From Planctomycetota bacterium (GTDB lineage: Bacteria > Planctomycetota > Uabimicrobiia > Uabimicrobiales > Uabimicrobiaceae), in NCBI GenBank assembly GCA_029260735.1, contig JAJDCR010000055.1:1-64000 (forward strand): 64,000 nucleotides of DNA, read 5' to 3'. A model generated the notes under the pieces. The model did no database searches and had not been told where the DNA came from. It worked only from the letters and a program-made list of their open reading frames with translations. Positions 1-7,703 of this stretch are shown in pieces (the first letter of the stretch is position 1; each line of letters starts with the position of its first letter). A program made the translations under genes and the position numbers.

Positions 1-242
1 CCGGTCCGGGCGGGCTGGGGGCGTACGGGGGGGGGGGAACTTTGTGAGGTTGGTTGTTGCTGGGTGTGCCCTAATTATTCTATATTTGAAATACCTTTTT
101 GTTTACTAACTTGGGTTAACTGTGTTTTCTATCTGACTAACATTTATTGTAATTAATCGCTGTAAGATAGTTACACTACATATCAACTGTAACTATCTTG
201 TAGTCTTCCAGAGTTGTTCACATAAGTTTCTTAAAATGGATT
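1..242. other. Left-edge non-coding stretch with poly-G run and an inverted repeat
   Basis: No gene is visible. The first 40 bases are very GC-rich and include 11 consecutive G (27-37), unlike the AT-rich sequence that follows, so a contig-end artefact is possible. An 11-bp perfect inverted repeat (AAGATAGTTAC at 164-174, GTAACTATCTT at 189-199) lies downstream of the 3' end of the minus-strand PEP-CTERM gene. It could be a transcription end signal, but no T-run follows it on the minus strand. Confidence 0.4.
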
Positions 243-824
243 TTATTTGCGACGAAGACAAATTCCCAAGCTAAGCAAAAACAACAAGTATGTGCTTGGT
301 TCAGGGATAGGATTTTGGGTTTGGGTTGTCCCCAGTACTAGTTCACTGACAGGTTCATCTAGTTTACCTCCACCTATTAGTGAAGCACCTTCTTCAAACA
401 AGTCAAAAGTAAAAAACGGAACCACTGAGTCAAAACTCATCAAAAGAGCATCCAACGGCCCCCCGTCGACTGAGCGTATTGCTAGACTTCCACTTCCTGT
501 ACTACTTGTAAGTTTTAGTTCACTACCTAAACTTAATTCACCACCAACAATCAATTCAGCATCGCTGCCGAACGGCTGAAGTCTTCCAAAGAAGGCGGGA
601 TTACCATCTTGAGTAACACTGACAACTATATCTTCTGTCACAGATACAGAGCTATTACTAATGACTGCTCCAAAATCAACTCCAAGAAGCTCTAGAGTTC
701 CTCCAAGTGTTAACACTTGGCCTTCTTGAACTTCTATAGTAAAATCAATCGCATAAACAATATCTGAATAGCAAACACTTGACCAAACAACCAAACAAAC
801 TACCAACTTATTCCATTTGCTCAT
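243..824 (-). CDS. PEP-CTERM sorting-domain secreted protein
   Basis: A 193-aa protein. The N-terminus (about 1-25) is a signal peptide with a short hydrophobic core. The C-terminus has the PEP-CTERM layout: a PEPS tetrad (IPEPSTYLLFLL), a hydrophobic helix and a basic tail (LRRK). In this family, the tail is recognised by an exosortase after Sec export and the protein ends up in the envelope or extracellular matrix. No exosortase is in the window. The middle is low in Cys and rich in Val, Gly and Ser, consistent with a beta-sandwich, but no named domain is recognised. A strong ribosome site (AGGAG) precedes the ATG. It stands alone, next to the accessory small-gene cluster. Confident on class, unknown on function. 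Confidence 0.85.
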   Translation of the reverse strand: MSKWNKLVVCLVVWSSVCYSDIVYAIDFTIEVQEGQVLTLGGTLELLGVDFGAVISNSSVSVTEDIVVSVTQDGNPAFFGRLQPFGSDAELIVGGELSLGSELKLTSSTGSGSLAIRSVDGGPLDALLMSFDSVVPFFTFDLFEEGASLIGGGKLDEPVSELVLGTTQTQNPIPEPSTYLLFLLSLGICLRRK

Positions 825-1003
825 GCTAAATTTCTCCTATTTTTCTGTTCTGCAAAAGCTACTATTTGCACCCAAATATTTTCTTTATTCTTTCGATTTT
901 AATATTATATAGTATACACTGATTTTTCGCTTTATAAAACATTAAATAATAAATTGCCAAAGAAAACCAGTCTAATAACGTATAACTAATTAACCTCTAA
1001 CTT

Positions 1004-1240
1004 TTAACTTTTAGATGATCCGATAGGCAATTCCGATATGACTTTGAATTGATAGAGAGCCAACAACATCTGTGCTATCAAATTATCAGAAGCCCTCGCC
1101 TTACCAGAACGAACCTGGCATATAGTAAACTGAGAAAATCCTAACTGACGGGCACATTCACGTTGGCTCCATCCCTCTTCATCAGCTAAGAGGAAGAATA
1201 ACTCTACTATTCTTCCTCGGTTAAGGAAACTACACTTCAT
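1004..1240 (-). CDS. Small helix-turn-helix protein
   Basis: A 78-aa protein. Residues about 20-55 read as a helix-turn-helix: WSQRECARQLGFSQFTICQV followed by a basic RSGKARAS segment, like XRE/Cro-type regulators of phages and plasmids. Its ATG overlaps the stop codon of the upstream 61-aa gene in a 4-bp ATGA arrangement (1237-1240), so the two are probably translationally coupled. Together with the upstream CxxC ORF it forms a three-gene cluster transcribed away from the iteron-like repeats. Likely a copy-number, excision or immunity regulator of a mobile element; this role is inferred from context only. Confidence 0.65.
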   Translation of the reverse strand: MKCSFLNRGRIVELFFLLADEEGWSQRECARQLGFSQFTICQVRSGKARASDNLIAQMLLALYQFKVISELPIGSSKS

Positions 1241-1422
1241 CTTTTATTTTGCTCCTTATGGATCTTCTCATACAGAACAAGCATCTCAAGGAATAACTGC
1301 TCATGTGTCAATTTCTTCTTGAGATGCCAATGGTCGAACGTCTTTGCCTCATAAGTGTCTAGATTTACACTTAGCTGATAAACAGGTTGACTCTTCTTCT
1401 TACGCCCTAGCTCAACAAGCAT
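1237..1422 (-). CDS. Small hypothetical protein of accessory element
   Basis: A 61-aa basic protein, no family recognised. It has a basic start (ELGRKKKSQPVYQ), a short beta-like stretch (LSVNLDTYEAKTFD) and a predicted helical C-terminus rich in Leu, Glu and Lys. It overlaps the downstream HTH gene by 4 bp and starts 3 bp after the stop of the CxxC ORF upstream, so the three look like one transcript. Short length lowers certainty, but the tight packing supports a real gene. Confidence 0.5.
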   Translation of the reverse strand: MLVELGRKKKSQPVYQLSVNLDTYEAKTFDHWHLKKKLTHEQLFLEMLVLYEKIHKEQNKR

Positions 1423-1425
1423 GAT

Positions 1426-1572
1426 TTACCGCCCATCCTCTTGCTTTATTCGCTCGTCGTGCTTCCTCAAGCAAGATACATGTGTTAAGTTTCGCCCTTG
1501 ATTAATACTCGTGTATAGGTCTTCCTGAGTAATCGGTAAGCTGCAAAAGAAACAATCGTGCGTTAGTATCGT
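1426..1572 (-). CDS. Candidate small CxxC (zinc-finger-like) protein, start unclear
   Basis: A minus-strand open frame ending in TAA at 1426-1428 encodes about 48 residues containing DCFFCSLPITQEDLYTS and then NLTHVSCLRKHD. The CxxC pair plus the later His/Cys pair (HVSC, KH) looks like a treble-clef or zinc-ribbon finger. The frame is open for 22 bases beyond 1572 to an in-frame TGA, and no ATG, GTG or TTG lies in that interval. An ATG with a GGAGG next to it exists in a different frame at about 1580. Either initiation is non-standard or the 5' end carries a frameshift. It abuts the 61-aa gene with 3 bp between. Confidence 0.4.
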   Translation of the reverse strand, partial: TILTHDCFFCSLPITQEDLYTSINQGRNLTHVSCLRKHDERIKQEDGR

Positions 1573-1702
1573 CCTCCATCGTAAATCAAATAAAGGTCAA
1601 ATAAATAAACATTGTCACATTGGTGACTTATAGGTATTACCATCCCATTAATCAAATGACGATCAAGTTATTATTCCGCTTCGCGGAGGGTCGCTCCGCT
1701 CC

Positions 1703-2134
1703 TGCGATTAAGGGAAGACATCTTCACACGCTGCGCGATATCACACCGAGAGCATTTATCACTCCAGGTGTGGGGTTTCGCTTCGCGGTTAATCGGTTAA
1801 TCTGCCATTTGTTCCCAAGGGTGACGATGTCGACTTTGATCGTCACCATCGTCACCTCTTTATTTTACTTATATCACAGCTCGTTTTCTGTAAAAAAAGT
1901 GACGATGGTGACGGTACTTCCCTTAGCCCTATGAAAGTATTAACACACTATTTACTAGTGCATATACTTTTGAATTCTCTAATATATTGATTTGATCGTC
2001 ACCATCGTCACCAAAAGAAGAAAAGATAATAAATATAAGACTTACAGCGGGTGATGATGCCATTTTTAACCGTCACCGACCGTCACCCATCGTCACCCTT
2101 GTAGAGTGCAAAATGTTATCTTCCCTTAATCGCA
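1703..2134. repeat. 16-bp inverted repeat framing the GTCACC repeat region
   Basis: TGCGATTAAGGGAAGA at 1703-1718 recurs as its exact reverse complement at 2119-2134. Between them lie the GTCACC-type repeats. The stretch 1573-2302 has no convincing gene: the longest plus-strand frame (1620-1934) is made of repeat sequence, with residues such as VTIVTS arising from the repeats. A further small hairpin (CGCTTCGCGG near 1678, TTCGCTTCGCGG near 1787) is present. Likely a replication or transfer control region. Confidence 0.6.
1818..2098. repeat. Iteron-like CGTCACCATCGTCACC repeats
   Basis: The motif GTCACC/GGTGAC recurs in both orientations. Clusters lie at about 1817-1855 (GGGTGACGATG, then ATCGTCACCATCGTCACC), 1897-1915 (GTGACGATGGTGACG), 1995-2013 (ATCGTCACCATCGTCACC) and 2068-2098 (CCGTCACCGACCGTCACC, then CATCGTCACC). 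The direct spacing of about 9 bp within clusters resembles initiator-protein iterons. The position directly downstream of a helicase remnant supports a plasmid/phage origin or copy-control region; this is inference. Confidence 0.55.
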
Positions 2135-2302
2135 TAAAAGTTTTAAACCGTGTAGTTTTTATGTGAGGGCAGACTATCTCTGGGGACTTTTGTATAGCAA
2201 CCAGTATTTTTCTCTCTGGCAACTCTGGCTAACGCTATAAAATTGTCAAAACGGTAAAGCTGTTTATCGGGAGGCGATAAGACGTCGCAATGCTCTTATC
2301 TT

Positions 2303-3415
2303 TCATCCTGCTGGAATACTTGACCACAAGACACCATGCTTGCTTTTTCCATGAGACACTATCTTCAGACCATTTTCGATACGTCCGTTATTCTCTCGAA
2401 GATAACATCCCAGCTTAGAGGAGTTAATTTCTCCTCTCTTACCTGCTACCTCAAGAAGAGCGAGCTTTAAGTCTTCCGCTCGGCCTTCGTCTTCTTCACT
2501 CCTATGGGAACTGGCACAACTAGCCTTTACTAACTGCTTAACTGTAATCTTTTGGTTAAGGAAAATACTTTTCCAGCACTCTAAAAGTTGGGTCAGGTTT
2601 TCCCGATGAGGGTCATTTTCCTCGACACGCTTTCTAGAGTCACAAGGATCAGCCAACCCGAGCCAAATAATTGCCCCCCTTATTAGATCCGACCACTGCT
2701 CGAAACGTCCGAAGGACTTTTGGGGAGCAGGGCGACGGGCCAAATGAAATGCTCGTAAGATGGTCAAGCTAGCGATAACGAGTTCTTCTCGCTTCTTGGG
2801 GATGAGGTTATGCAAGTTAACATCAAAGGAGCGCTCTTCTGGTCGTTCGCAATTGGGAACTAATCGGCAACATATGGCACGGGTGGAAAGATCTCCTTTA
2901 AACTGGAGATTATTTCCCGTGGCCAGCCAAAGAGTACTGTTAGTAGCTACTGTAGCCGTGCTATTTTTCCCTAGCATCCGCTCACGCCATGACTCTTGGG
3001 TCAAGATAGTGCACAGGGCCGAAGATTCGAGCGGCTTCTCTATGTTGTCTATACAGATAATCCGTTCGCCTTCGAGGAGAATGGCCAGAAATCGTTTCTT
3101 TTCCTCTTCTCCGTCTTCGGCCTGTGATATCACGGGCGCAGTTTTTCCGGTAACTATGAGGGAGACAACGTCCGCAAGTAGGCTTTTTCCACTGCCCATC
3201 TTCGGGGCGGAAAAGCCATGCAAGGGAGCTGTTCTTAGCGAAAAACGAGATAGCGCAGTAAGAACCGCACTCAGTACAACGCTAAAATCTAGACCATCCA
3301 AGCCAGACTCAAACGGAAAGTCTTTAAATACATGCTGAATAGTTTCTAGGCTTTTAGCAGCCTTTTTCTTAGTTGGATGCCCGAGAAAATACTTGTGCCA
3401 GACTCGGCTAAGGAT
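2303..3415 (-). pseudogene. N-terminally truncated phage/plasmid-type replication helicase
   Basis: An open frame with a complete P-loop module: GFSAPKMGSGKS (Walker A), IICIDNIEKP (Walker B) and WLATGNN (sensor-1-like), then a C-terminal region with CASSHRSEEDEGRAEDL. This resembles the ATPase half of primase-helicase proteins of integrated phages and plasmids. The frame continues upstream of the TTG at 3301 through sensible residues (WHKYFLGHPTKKKAAKS) but meets TAG at 3416-3418 with no ATG or GTG start suited to a full protein. The N-terminal primase-like half is missing and 3419-3677 shows no coding sequence that could supply it. I therefore call it a remnant. A shorter product starting at TTG 3301 (332 aa) cannot be excluded. 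Confidence 0.65.
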
Positions 3416-3677
3416 CTAAAAACAAGAGATAGAGCATTTTTGAGGAAATAAAGAAATGAAAAGAAAAAATCGGGAGGCAAAAGAGATGAGTGAAGAAAAA
3501 AATTTTCTTTATCAAACATCCTTTAGCAAAAAATAGTAAGAAAAAGCCTAAGAATGGACTGAAAAGTAGAGGAGTTGTTGGCAAGGAAGGGGGAATTTTG
3601 TAGAAAAGACAGACTATCCCTGTACTCTGGCAAGAAAAGCAAGGAGTGAATCTGAGGAGAAAATTTAAGAATATCTG

Positions 3678-4403
3678 TCATCCATAGGAAGATGAGATCT
3701 TGCGTAGAGAATGAAAAAGATCTTCGTACAAATAAGATTTGCGATTTTGATAGTAGGGCAGTTTCTGTCCATATTTCTCAAGTAACTCTCTTACGAATGC
3801 TTCAGAGCCGTAAATAATTCCTTCAGAAAGAACAGGCTGCCGACTAAGACCTTTTTCACGGATACGTTCGTTCACAATTTCCTGGTATGCATTTTGACAT
3901 TCTTCAAGAGAATCACCCAACTCAAGATAGAGAGGATGGTAATCCAAGAGAGGGTTTTCTCCTCCAGAAACATGAGATTGGTAGCTACTCCAAGGCCATT
4001 CAGCAGGGTCATCGACAACAAAATTTCGGACCATGTTCAGTTCTATATATGTTACGCAATTTAAGAACTGAGTGTCTGATTCTATTACTGTTGAATGAAA
4101 TCTCCCTCCCCAAAACCTACCCGTTTTTCTATGCGCTCGATTGTAAGCCTTCGCATAATTTCCGCTTACGTACTGCATGAACTCTGATAGATTAGGGGAA
4201 GCAGGCGTCCCCACCAATAAATGAACATGATTAGATGTTATACAGTAAGCATAGATATCTGTTCCATACTTTTCTTTCGCTTTTCCTAGTATTTCTTGGT
4301 AGAGTAGGAAGTCTGCTTTTCTTTGGAAGAAAAATTCTTTATTATTACACCTTGCAGTCACATGAAAAATTCCACCTGTAAAATTTATTCGATGAGGGCG
4401 CAT
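3678..4403 (-). CDS. REP-associated tyrosine transposase (RAYT, Y1/HUH family)
   Basis: A 241-aa protein of the IS200-like Y1 transposase superfamily. The opening HRINFTGGIFHVTARCNN is the usual RAYT first strand. The HUH metal site is HVHLLVG (about 60-66), and the presumed nucleophile Tyr lies in the helix SGNYAKAYNR (about 80-90). RFWGGRFHSTVIES and YIELNMVRN follow, as in the family. RAYTs are domesticated single-copy transposases that act on REP-type palindromes. The window contains many such palindromes, the nearest about 1 kb away. The ATG has a good AAGGA site upstream. The C-terminal 70 residues are less conserved. Confidence 0.88.
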   Translation of the reverse strand: MRPHRINFTGGIFHVTARCNNKEFFFQRKADFLLYQEILGKAKEKYGTDIYAYCITSNHVHLLVGTPASPNLSEFMQYVSGNYAKAYNRAHRKTGRFWGGRFHSTVIESDTQFLNCVTYIELNMVRNFVVDDPAEWPWSSYQSHVSGGENPLLDYHPLYLELGDSLEECQNAYQEIVNERIREKGLSRQPVLSEGIIYGSEAFVRELLEKYGQKLPYYQNRKSYLYEDLFHSLRKISSSYG

Positions 4404-4474
4404 CTTTTTCCTTTCTTTTAGAATATTTTTGCTTCTTAAACCCTCATATTATAGTTCCTCCTTGGACAAAAAAT

Positions 4475-4888
4475 TTATTTCCCGCTCCCATCTTTGTTTT
4501 GATTGGATTTTAGCACGTCTGGCACAAAGTTTTTAATTAAATTCATTTTTTCGTAGCTTGCAATTAGGTAAGGATCGTCTATAGATGTTTTGTAAAACCT
4601 CTTGCTTTCCGAACCTAGAGTCCAAATAGTAAAACTCTCTTCTTCATTTTTACTCAGCAATCCCCAAGTATAGGAATGAACGGGTTCCCAATACGAATAT
4701 TCTTTTGGCCTACTTACTTTTATAAAGTTTCTTTTCATATCAGTCATGTATTCTTCAGGAAACAAGCCCAAAGAATCGAACCACACAAACAACTCTTGCA
4801 TATCCTTTTCAGAAAACTCTTCTTGAGAAAAAGGCTTCTCTAAAAAAAGAAAAATACAACAACAGGCCACAGCCAGAACTTTACTCAT
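4475..4888 (-). CDS. Small secreted hypothetical protein
   Basis: A 137-aa protein with an N-terminal signal peptide (MSKVLAVACCCIFLFLEKPFS, likely cleaved near residue 21). A strong AAAAGGAG site precedes the ATG. The mature part is rich in Phe, Trp, Glu and Lys (PKEYSYWEPVHSYTW) and matches no family I recognise. No neighbouring gene is close enough to suggest an operon. The direction is shared with the RAYT, from which it is separated by 71 bp. Probably a lineage-specific exported protein. Confidence 0.6.
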   Translation of the reverse strand: MSKVLAVACCCIFLFLEKPFSQEEFSEKDMQELFVWFDSLGLFPEEYMTDMKRNFIKVSRPKEYSYWEPVHSYTWGLLSKNEEESFTIWTLGSESKRFYKTSIDDPYLIASYEKMNLIKNFVPDVLKSNQNKDGSGK

Positions 4889-5034
4889 AATTTCTCCTTT
4901 TGAAAGCTTCCTAGAGTATCTATTCTAGCAAAAGGACAAGAAAATACATGTTCATTTCCATATTGTTTTCATGATATCTACAAACAACAGACTCTTCTGT
5001 TGACTTCCCAAAATTTTCCCAAAAAAATAAAAAT

Positions 5035-5055
5035 TTACTCCATATTTACTCCACC
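5035..5055. repeat. Integrase-arm-like direct repeat beside tRNA fragment
   Basis: TTTACTCCA occurs twice in a row with a 2-bp spacer. A near-identical 21-bp copy (one mismatch) lies at 5818-5838. Short tandem direct repeats next to a tRNA 3' end resemble arm-type binding sites of tyrosine integrases at att sites. No integrase gene is present in the window, so the assignment is inferred. Confidence 0.45.
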
Positions 5056-5100
5056 CCGCAAAAAACATCACCACAACCAATTCCCCACGAACAACTTACA

Positions 5101-5161
5101 GCCTCAGCTCAGTGGAATCATAATCCATTAGTCGGGGGTTCAAGTCCCTCCGCCACTACCA
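5101..5161 (+). pseudogene. 3' fragment of tRNA-Met(CAT), possible attachment-site remnant
   Basis: The sequence keeps an anticodon arm (stem GTGGA/TCCAT with loop ATCATAA, anticodon CAT), a variable region, a T arm with GGTTCAAGTCC and a 3' acceptor strand ending in ACCA. The 5' acceptor strand that should pair with CGCCACT is absent, and the D arm is collapsed to AGCTCAG. It therefore cannot fold as a complete tRNA. Integrative elements commonly duplicate tRNA 3' ends, so this may mark an attL/attR site. Confidence 0.7.
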
Positions 5162-5165
5162 AGCA

Positions 5166-5201
5166 AAAGCCCGGAGTTGTTAAGACTTCGGGCTTTTTTT
5201 C
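5166..5201 (+). terminator. Rho-independent terminator after tRNA fragment
   Basis: AAGCCCGGAGT and ACTTCGGGCTT form a strong stem with a short loop, followed by a run of T. It sits immediately after the tRNA-Met fragment, as a normal tRNA terminator would. Confidence 0.8.
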
Positions 5202-5318
5202 GTTGCTATTGCGCGAGGAGGGGTTTGCGGGAAATAGCTAAAAAATGGGCGGGTTTGGGGGGAAGTGCACGAAAAATGCAGGACGGGGATTTTTGCGCGG
5301 AGAGAATGGGTTTCCCTT

Positions 5319-5414
5319 GCGTTGTCCTCGGGTAGGGTTGTTTTTCTCTGGCGTTGTCCTCGGGGAGGGTTGTTTTTCTCTGGCGTTGTCCTCGGGGAGG
5401 GTTGTTTTTCTCTG
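5319..5414. repeat. Three tandem copies of a 32-bp unit
   Basis: Copies start at 5319, 5351 and 5383. The second and third are identical and the first has one mismatch. Each begins GCGTTGTCCTCGG and ends TTGTTTTTCTCTG. There are no spacers, so this is not a CRISPR array. The unit continues into diverged relatives at about 5500-5530 and 5665-5730. Short frames read across it are artefacts of repeat translation. Confidence 0.85.
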
Positions 5415-6116
5415 GCGTTGTATTCTTAGGGCGTTGCCCCAAGCTGGGTTGTGTCGTTCCTTCGGAACTCTACGTTAGGTTCTTAGTTTTTCTGGGTGTT
5501 GTGCGCGGAGGATTGTTTTTTCTAGGCGTTATTTTCTTAGGGCGTTGCCCTGATCGATGTTGTGTTATCCCTTCAGGACAATGAATTTGTTATTTGTTCG
5601 TGTAACGTCGTGTATTTTTCGTGCACTTCCCTTCAAATCGGCGCGAGAAGATTGGTTTTTCTTTGGCGTTGTACGGAGAGGATTGTTTTTCTTTGGTGTT
5701 GTCCTCGGGGAGGATGATTTTCTCTGGCGTTGTATTCTTAGGGCGTTGCCCTGATCGAGGTTGTGTCGTTCTTTCAGAACTCTACGTTGGGTTTTTTATT
5801 TTTCCAAGTCAAAAAAGTTACTCCATATTTATTCCACCTCTTAGCACTATATTTTCTAAGAGAGAACAGACCGCACAAAATGATTTGAGAAAACAATTGT
5901 CCTGAAGGGACAACACAACCTCGATCAGGGCAACGCCCTAAGAAAATAACGCCTAGAAAAACCAATCCTCTGCGCACAACGCTCAGAAAAAACAAGAACC
6001 TAACGTAGAGTTCCGAAGGAACGACACAACCCAGCTTGGGGCAACGCCCTAAGAATACAACGCCAGAAAACACCATCCTCCCCGTACAACGCCAAAGAAA
6101 ACCATCCTCCCTGCGC
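5400..6116. repeat. REP-like repeat field forming a long imperfect inverted repeat
   Basis: The segment at about 5400-5582 reappears in reverse complement at about 5897-6085 with high visual identity. A third partial copy in direct orientation lies at about 5660-5800. Each copy carries two small hairpins: AGGGCGTTGCCCT-type (for example 5427 onward) and GTTCCTTCGGAAC (5455 onward). Paired short palindromes are typical of REP/BIME sequences used by RAYT transposases. The arms are separated by about 310 bp that includes a second integrase-arm-like repeat at 5818-5838. No real gene is present in 5162-6137. Confidence 0.75.
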
Positions 6117-6137
6117 TCCATCCGTTTAATCTGCGGT

Positions 6138-7703
6138 CTACAAAGGCCCCCCCAGCCAGCCCTTAAAACTCGTTTCGATCTCTTCGATTTTTGTGATATC
6201 CTGATCTGTCACTCGGCGATTATGCGCTAGTTTATTGCGGATTCGATTTAGGGTTGTAAGGTACACTTTAAAGCGATCTTGGGAGATAATGATGGCTTTG
6301 AAGATTTTTTTCCAGTGCTTCACGACTATGTTTTCGAGTTCTTTGAAGGTGGCGTAGCCTATGATGGGGTCTTCTGTATAAGGGAGAGAGACGTCCATTT
6401 GTTCTTTTTTTTGTCGGAGTCGTAATACTTTGTCGAGTTTTTTTTCTACGCCTCCTCCGTCTCTTTCGGGTTCGGTGGTGAGAATGCCGAGTCCTTTCTC
6501 TTCCCACTGGTCTTGGAACTCTTGGTAGAGTTTACTGACTAAGAAGTTTCTTAGTTCGTTTTCGATTCGGTTGATGTGGCTGTAGGCCTGTTTATTGGCT
6601 GAGATAATATGGTCACAGAGAAATTCATCGGGCGTTATATGGGTTGCCGAGGCAATTTTCTCTCGGAAAAAAGGATCTCGGCGGAGAAACTTGGTGTAGA
6701 GACTATTGCGTAGTCGGAGTCTGTTTTCTTTGTCGGCGCAGAGAACTCCCAGTAAAATGAGATTTTCAATTCTTAGGTCAGGGGAAAAACCACTACGCCG
6801 GATGACTTTGCCTTCCATGATATCAAGTAGGGGCTTGATATCGTAGTCATCTAGGGCGCAAATTTTTCGGCGAAAGTTATGAAGGTGGTTGTCTCCTTCG
6901 ACAATAAGGTCGTGGACAGCTTTGTCGATTTGCTGGAAGCGCACTTCGCTCGGGGCGAGACTAATGATGGTTTTACAGAGCGCTGTTGTTAGGTAGCAAT
7001 GCCCTTGGGTCACCTCGTAGATGTATTCGCAAGAAATTTCCGAAATGCGGCAGTGGTGCCGTGCAAAAAAGCGAGAAACAAAAAAAGCTGTGTCTTCTCG
7101 TGTTAGGTCTTGTAAGACGACTTTAGAGGCTGCGTTGGAAAAGGGAGAGATCCTTTGGGGATCGATGCTTTGCCAACGAAGAGTTCCTCCTAAAACAAAA
7201 ATAATTCGGTGAAGGTAGCTTGATTGGGGTCGGTAGCTATGTAGTTGTCTCATGTAGCAAACGAGTAGCCTTTGTTGCTCAATGGGCAGAGTATGGAACT
7301 CGTCGATGAAAAAAACTATCGACCCTTGGTTGCTTTTACCAAAAGCTGCTTGGAAGAGCGCTTCTATTCCCTCTTTTTCTTTTTCGGCAAATTTTTTCTT
7401 TCGGTAAGAGAGGTTTTTGACCTCTCCGATAAAGTATTTCGCTACTTGGATAGCTAAGTAAACAAAGAAGGGCTCTTCTAAATCTCTTGCGATAATGTAA
7501 ACCGGAACGACGGAATTTACTCCTGTTTGGCTTTTCATTTGGGAAATAGCTTGGCTAAAAAAAGTCGTTAAACCACTCTGGGGACTAGAGGAAACGAGTA
7601 TGTACTCTTGGTGATCGACCGCGAGCTGAATTTTTTTGAGTTCTTTGTCTCGGATGATTTCTAATCGGTTATCCCTCTCGATGCTGAATTTACCTGCCGC
7701 CAA
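6138..7703 (-). CDS. AAA-like ATPase-fold protein with C-terminal HEPN-like motif
   Basis: About 521 aa. The N-terminal module resembles AAA/STAND ATPases. The Walker A position reads SSPQSGLTT, with Leu where the catalytic Lys is expected, while Walker B is intact (SIVFFIDEFHTLP). A sensor strand (HRIIFVLGG) and a winged-helix-like region follow. The last 120 residues are helical and contain RIRNKLAHNRRV; R-N-K-L-A-H fits the Rx4H signature of HEPN domains, many of which are RNases in toxins and defence systems. A GTG at 7712 lies directly against AAGGAG; TTG at 7703 has the proper 8-base spacing, so I chose it. The start overlaps the end of the upstream ATPase gene by 43 bp, indicating co-translation. 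Confidence 0.7.
   Translation of the reverse strand: MAAGKFSIERDNRLEIIRDKELKKIQLAVDHQEYILVSSSPQSGLTTFFSQAISQMKSQTGVNSVVPVYIIARDLEEPFFVYLAIQVAKYFIGEVKNLSYRKKKFAEKEKEGIEALFQAAFGKSNQGSIVFFIDEFHTLPIEQQRLLVCYMRQLHSYRPQSSYLHRIIFVLGGTLRWQSIDPQRISPFSNAASKVVLQDLTREDTAFFVSRFFARHHCRISEISCEYIYEVTQGHCYLTTALCKTIISLAPSEVRFQQIDKAVHDLIVEGDNHLHNFRRKICALDDYDIKPLLDIMEGKVIRRSGFSPDLRIENLILLGVLCADKENRLRLRNSLYTKFLRRDPFFREKIASATHITPDEFLCDHIISANKQAYSHINRIENELRNFLVSKLYQEFQDQWEEKGLGILTTEPERDGGGVEKKLDKVLRLRQKKEQMDVSLPYTEDPIIGYATFKELENIVVKHWKKIFKAIIISQDRFKVYLTTLNRIRNKLAHNRRVTDQDITKIEEIETSFKGWLGGPL

Noticed and set aside
1620..1934. 104-aa plus-strand ORF
   Set aside because: It runs through the GTCACC repeats and hairpins, and its residues reflect the repeats. 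No ribosome site or family pattern.
2760..3338. 192-aa plus-strand ORF opposite the helicase remnant
   Set aside because: Antisense to a frame with clear Walker motifs; composition is Ser/Arg-rich as expected of a shadow.
5319..5414. Possible CRISPR array
   Set aside because: The 32-bp units are directly adjacent with no unique spacers and no cas genes nearby.
5206..6121. Several overlapping open frames of 65-115 aa on both strands
   Set aside because: They translate the 32-bp and REP-like repeats (recurrent GVVLGR and FSGVV segments), have no ribosome sites and overlap each other on both strands.
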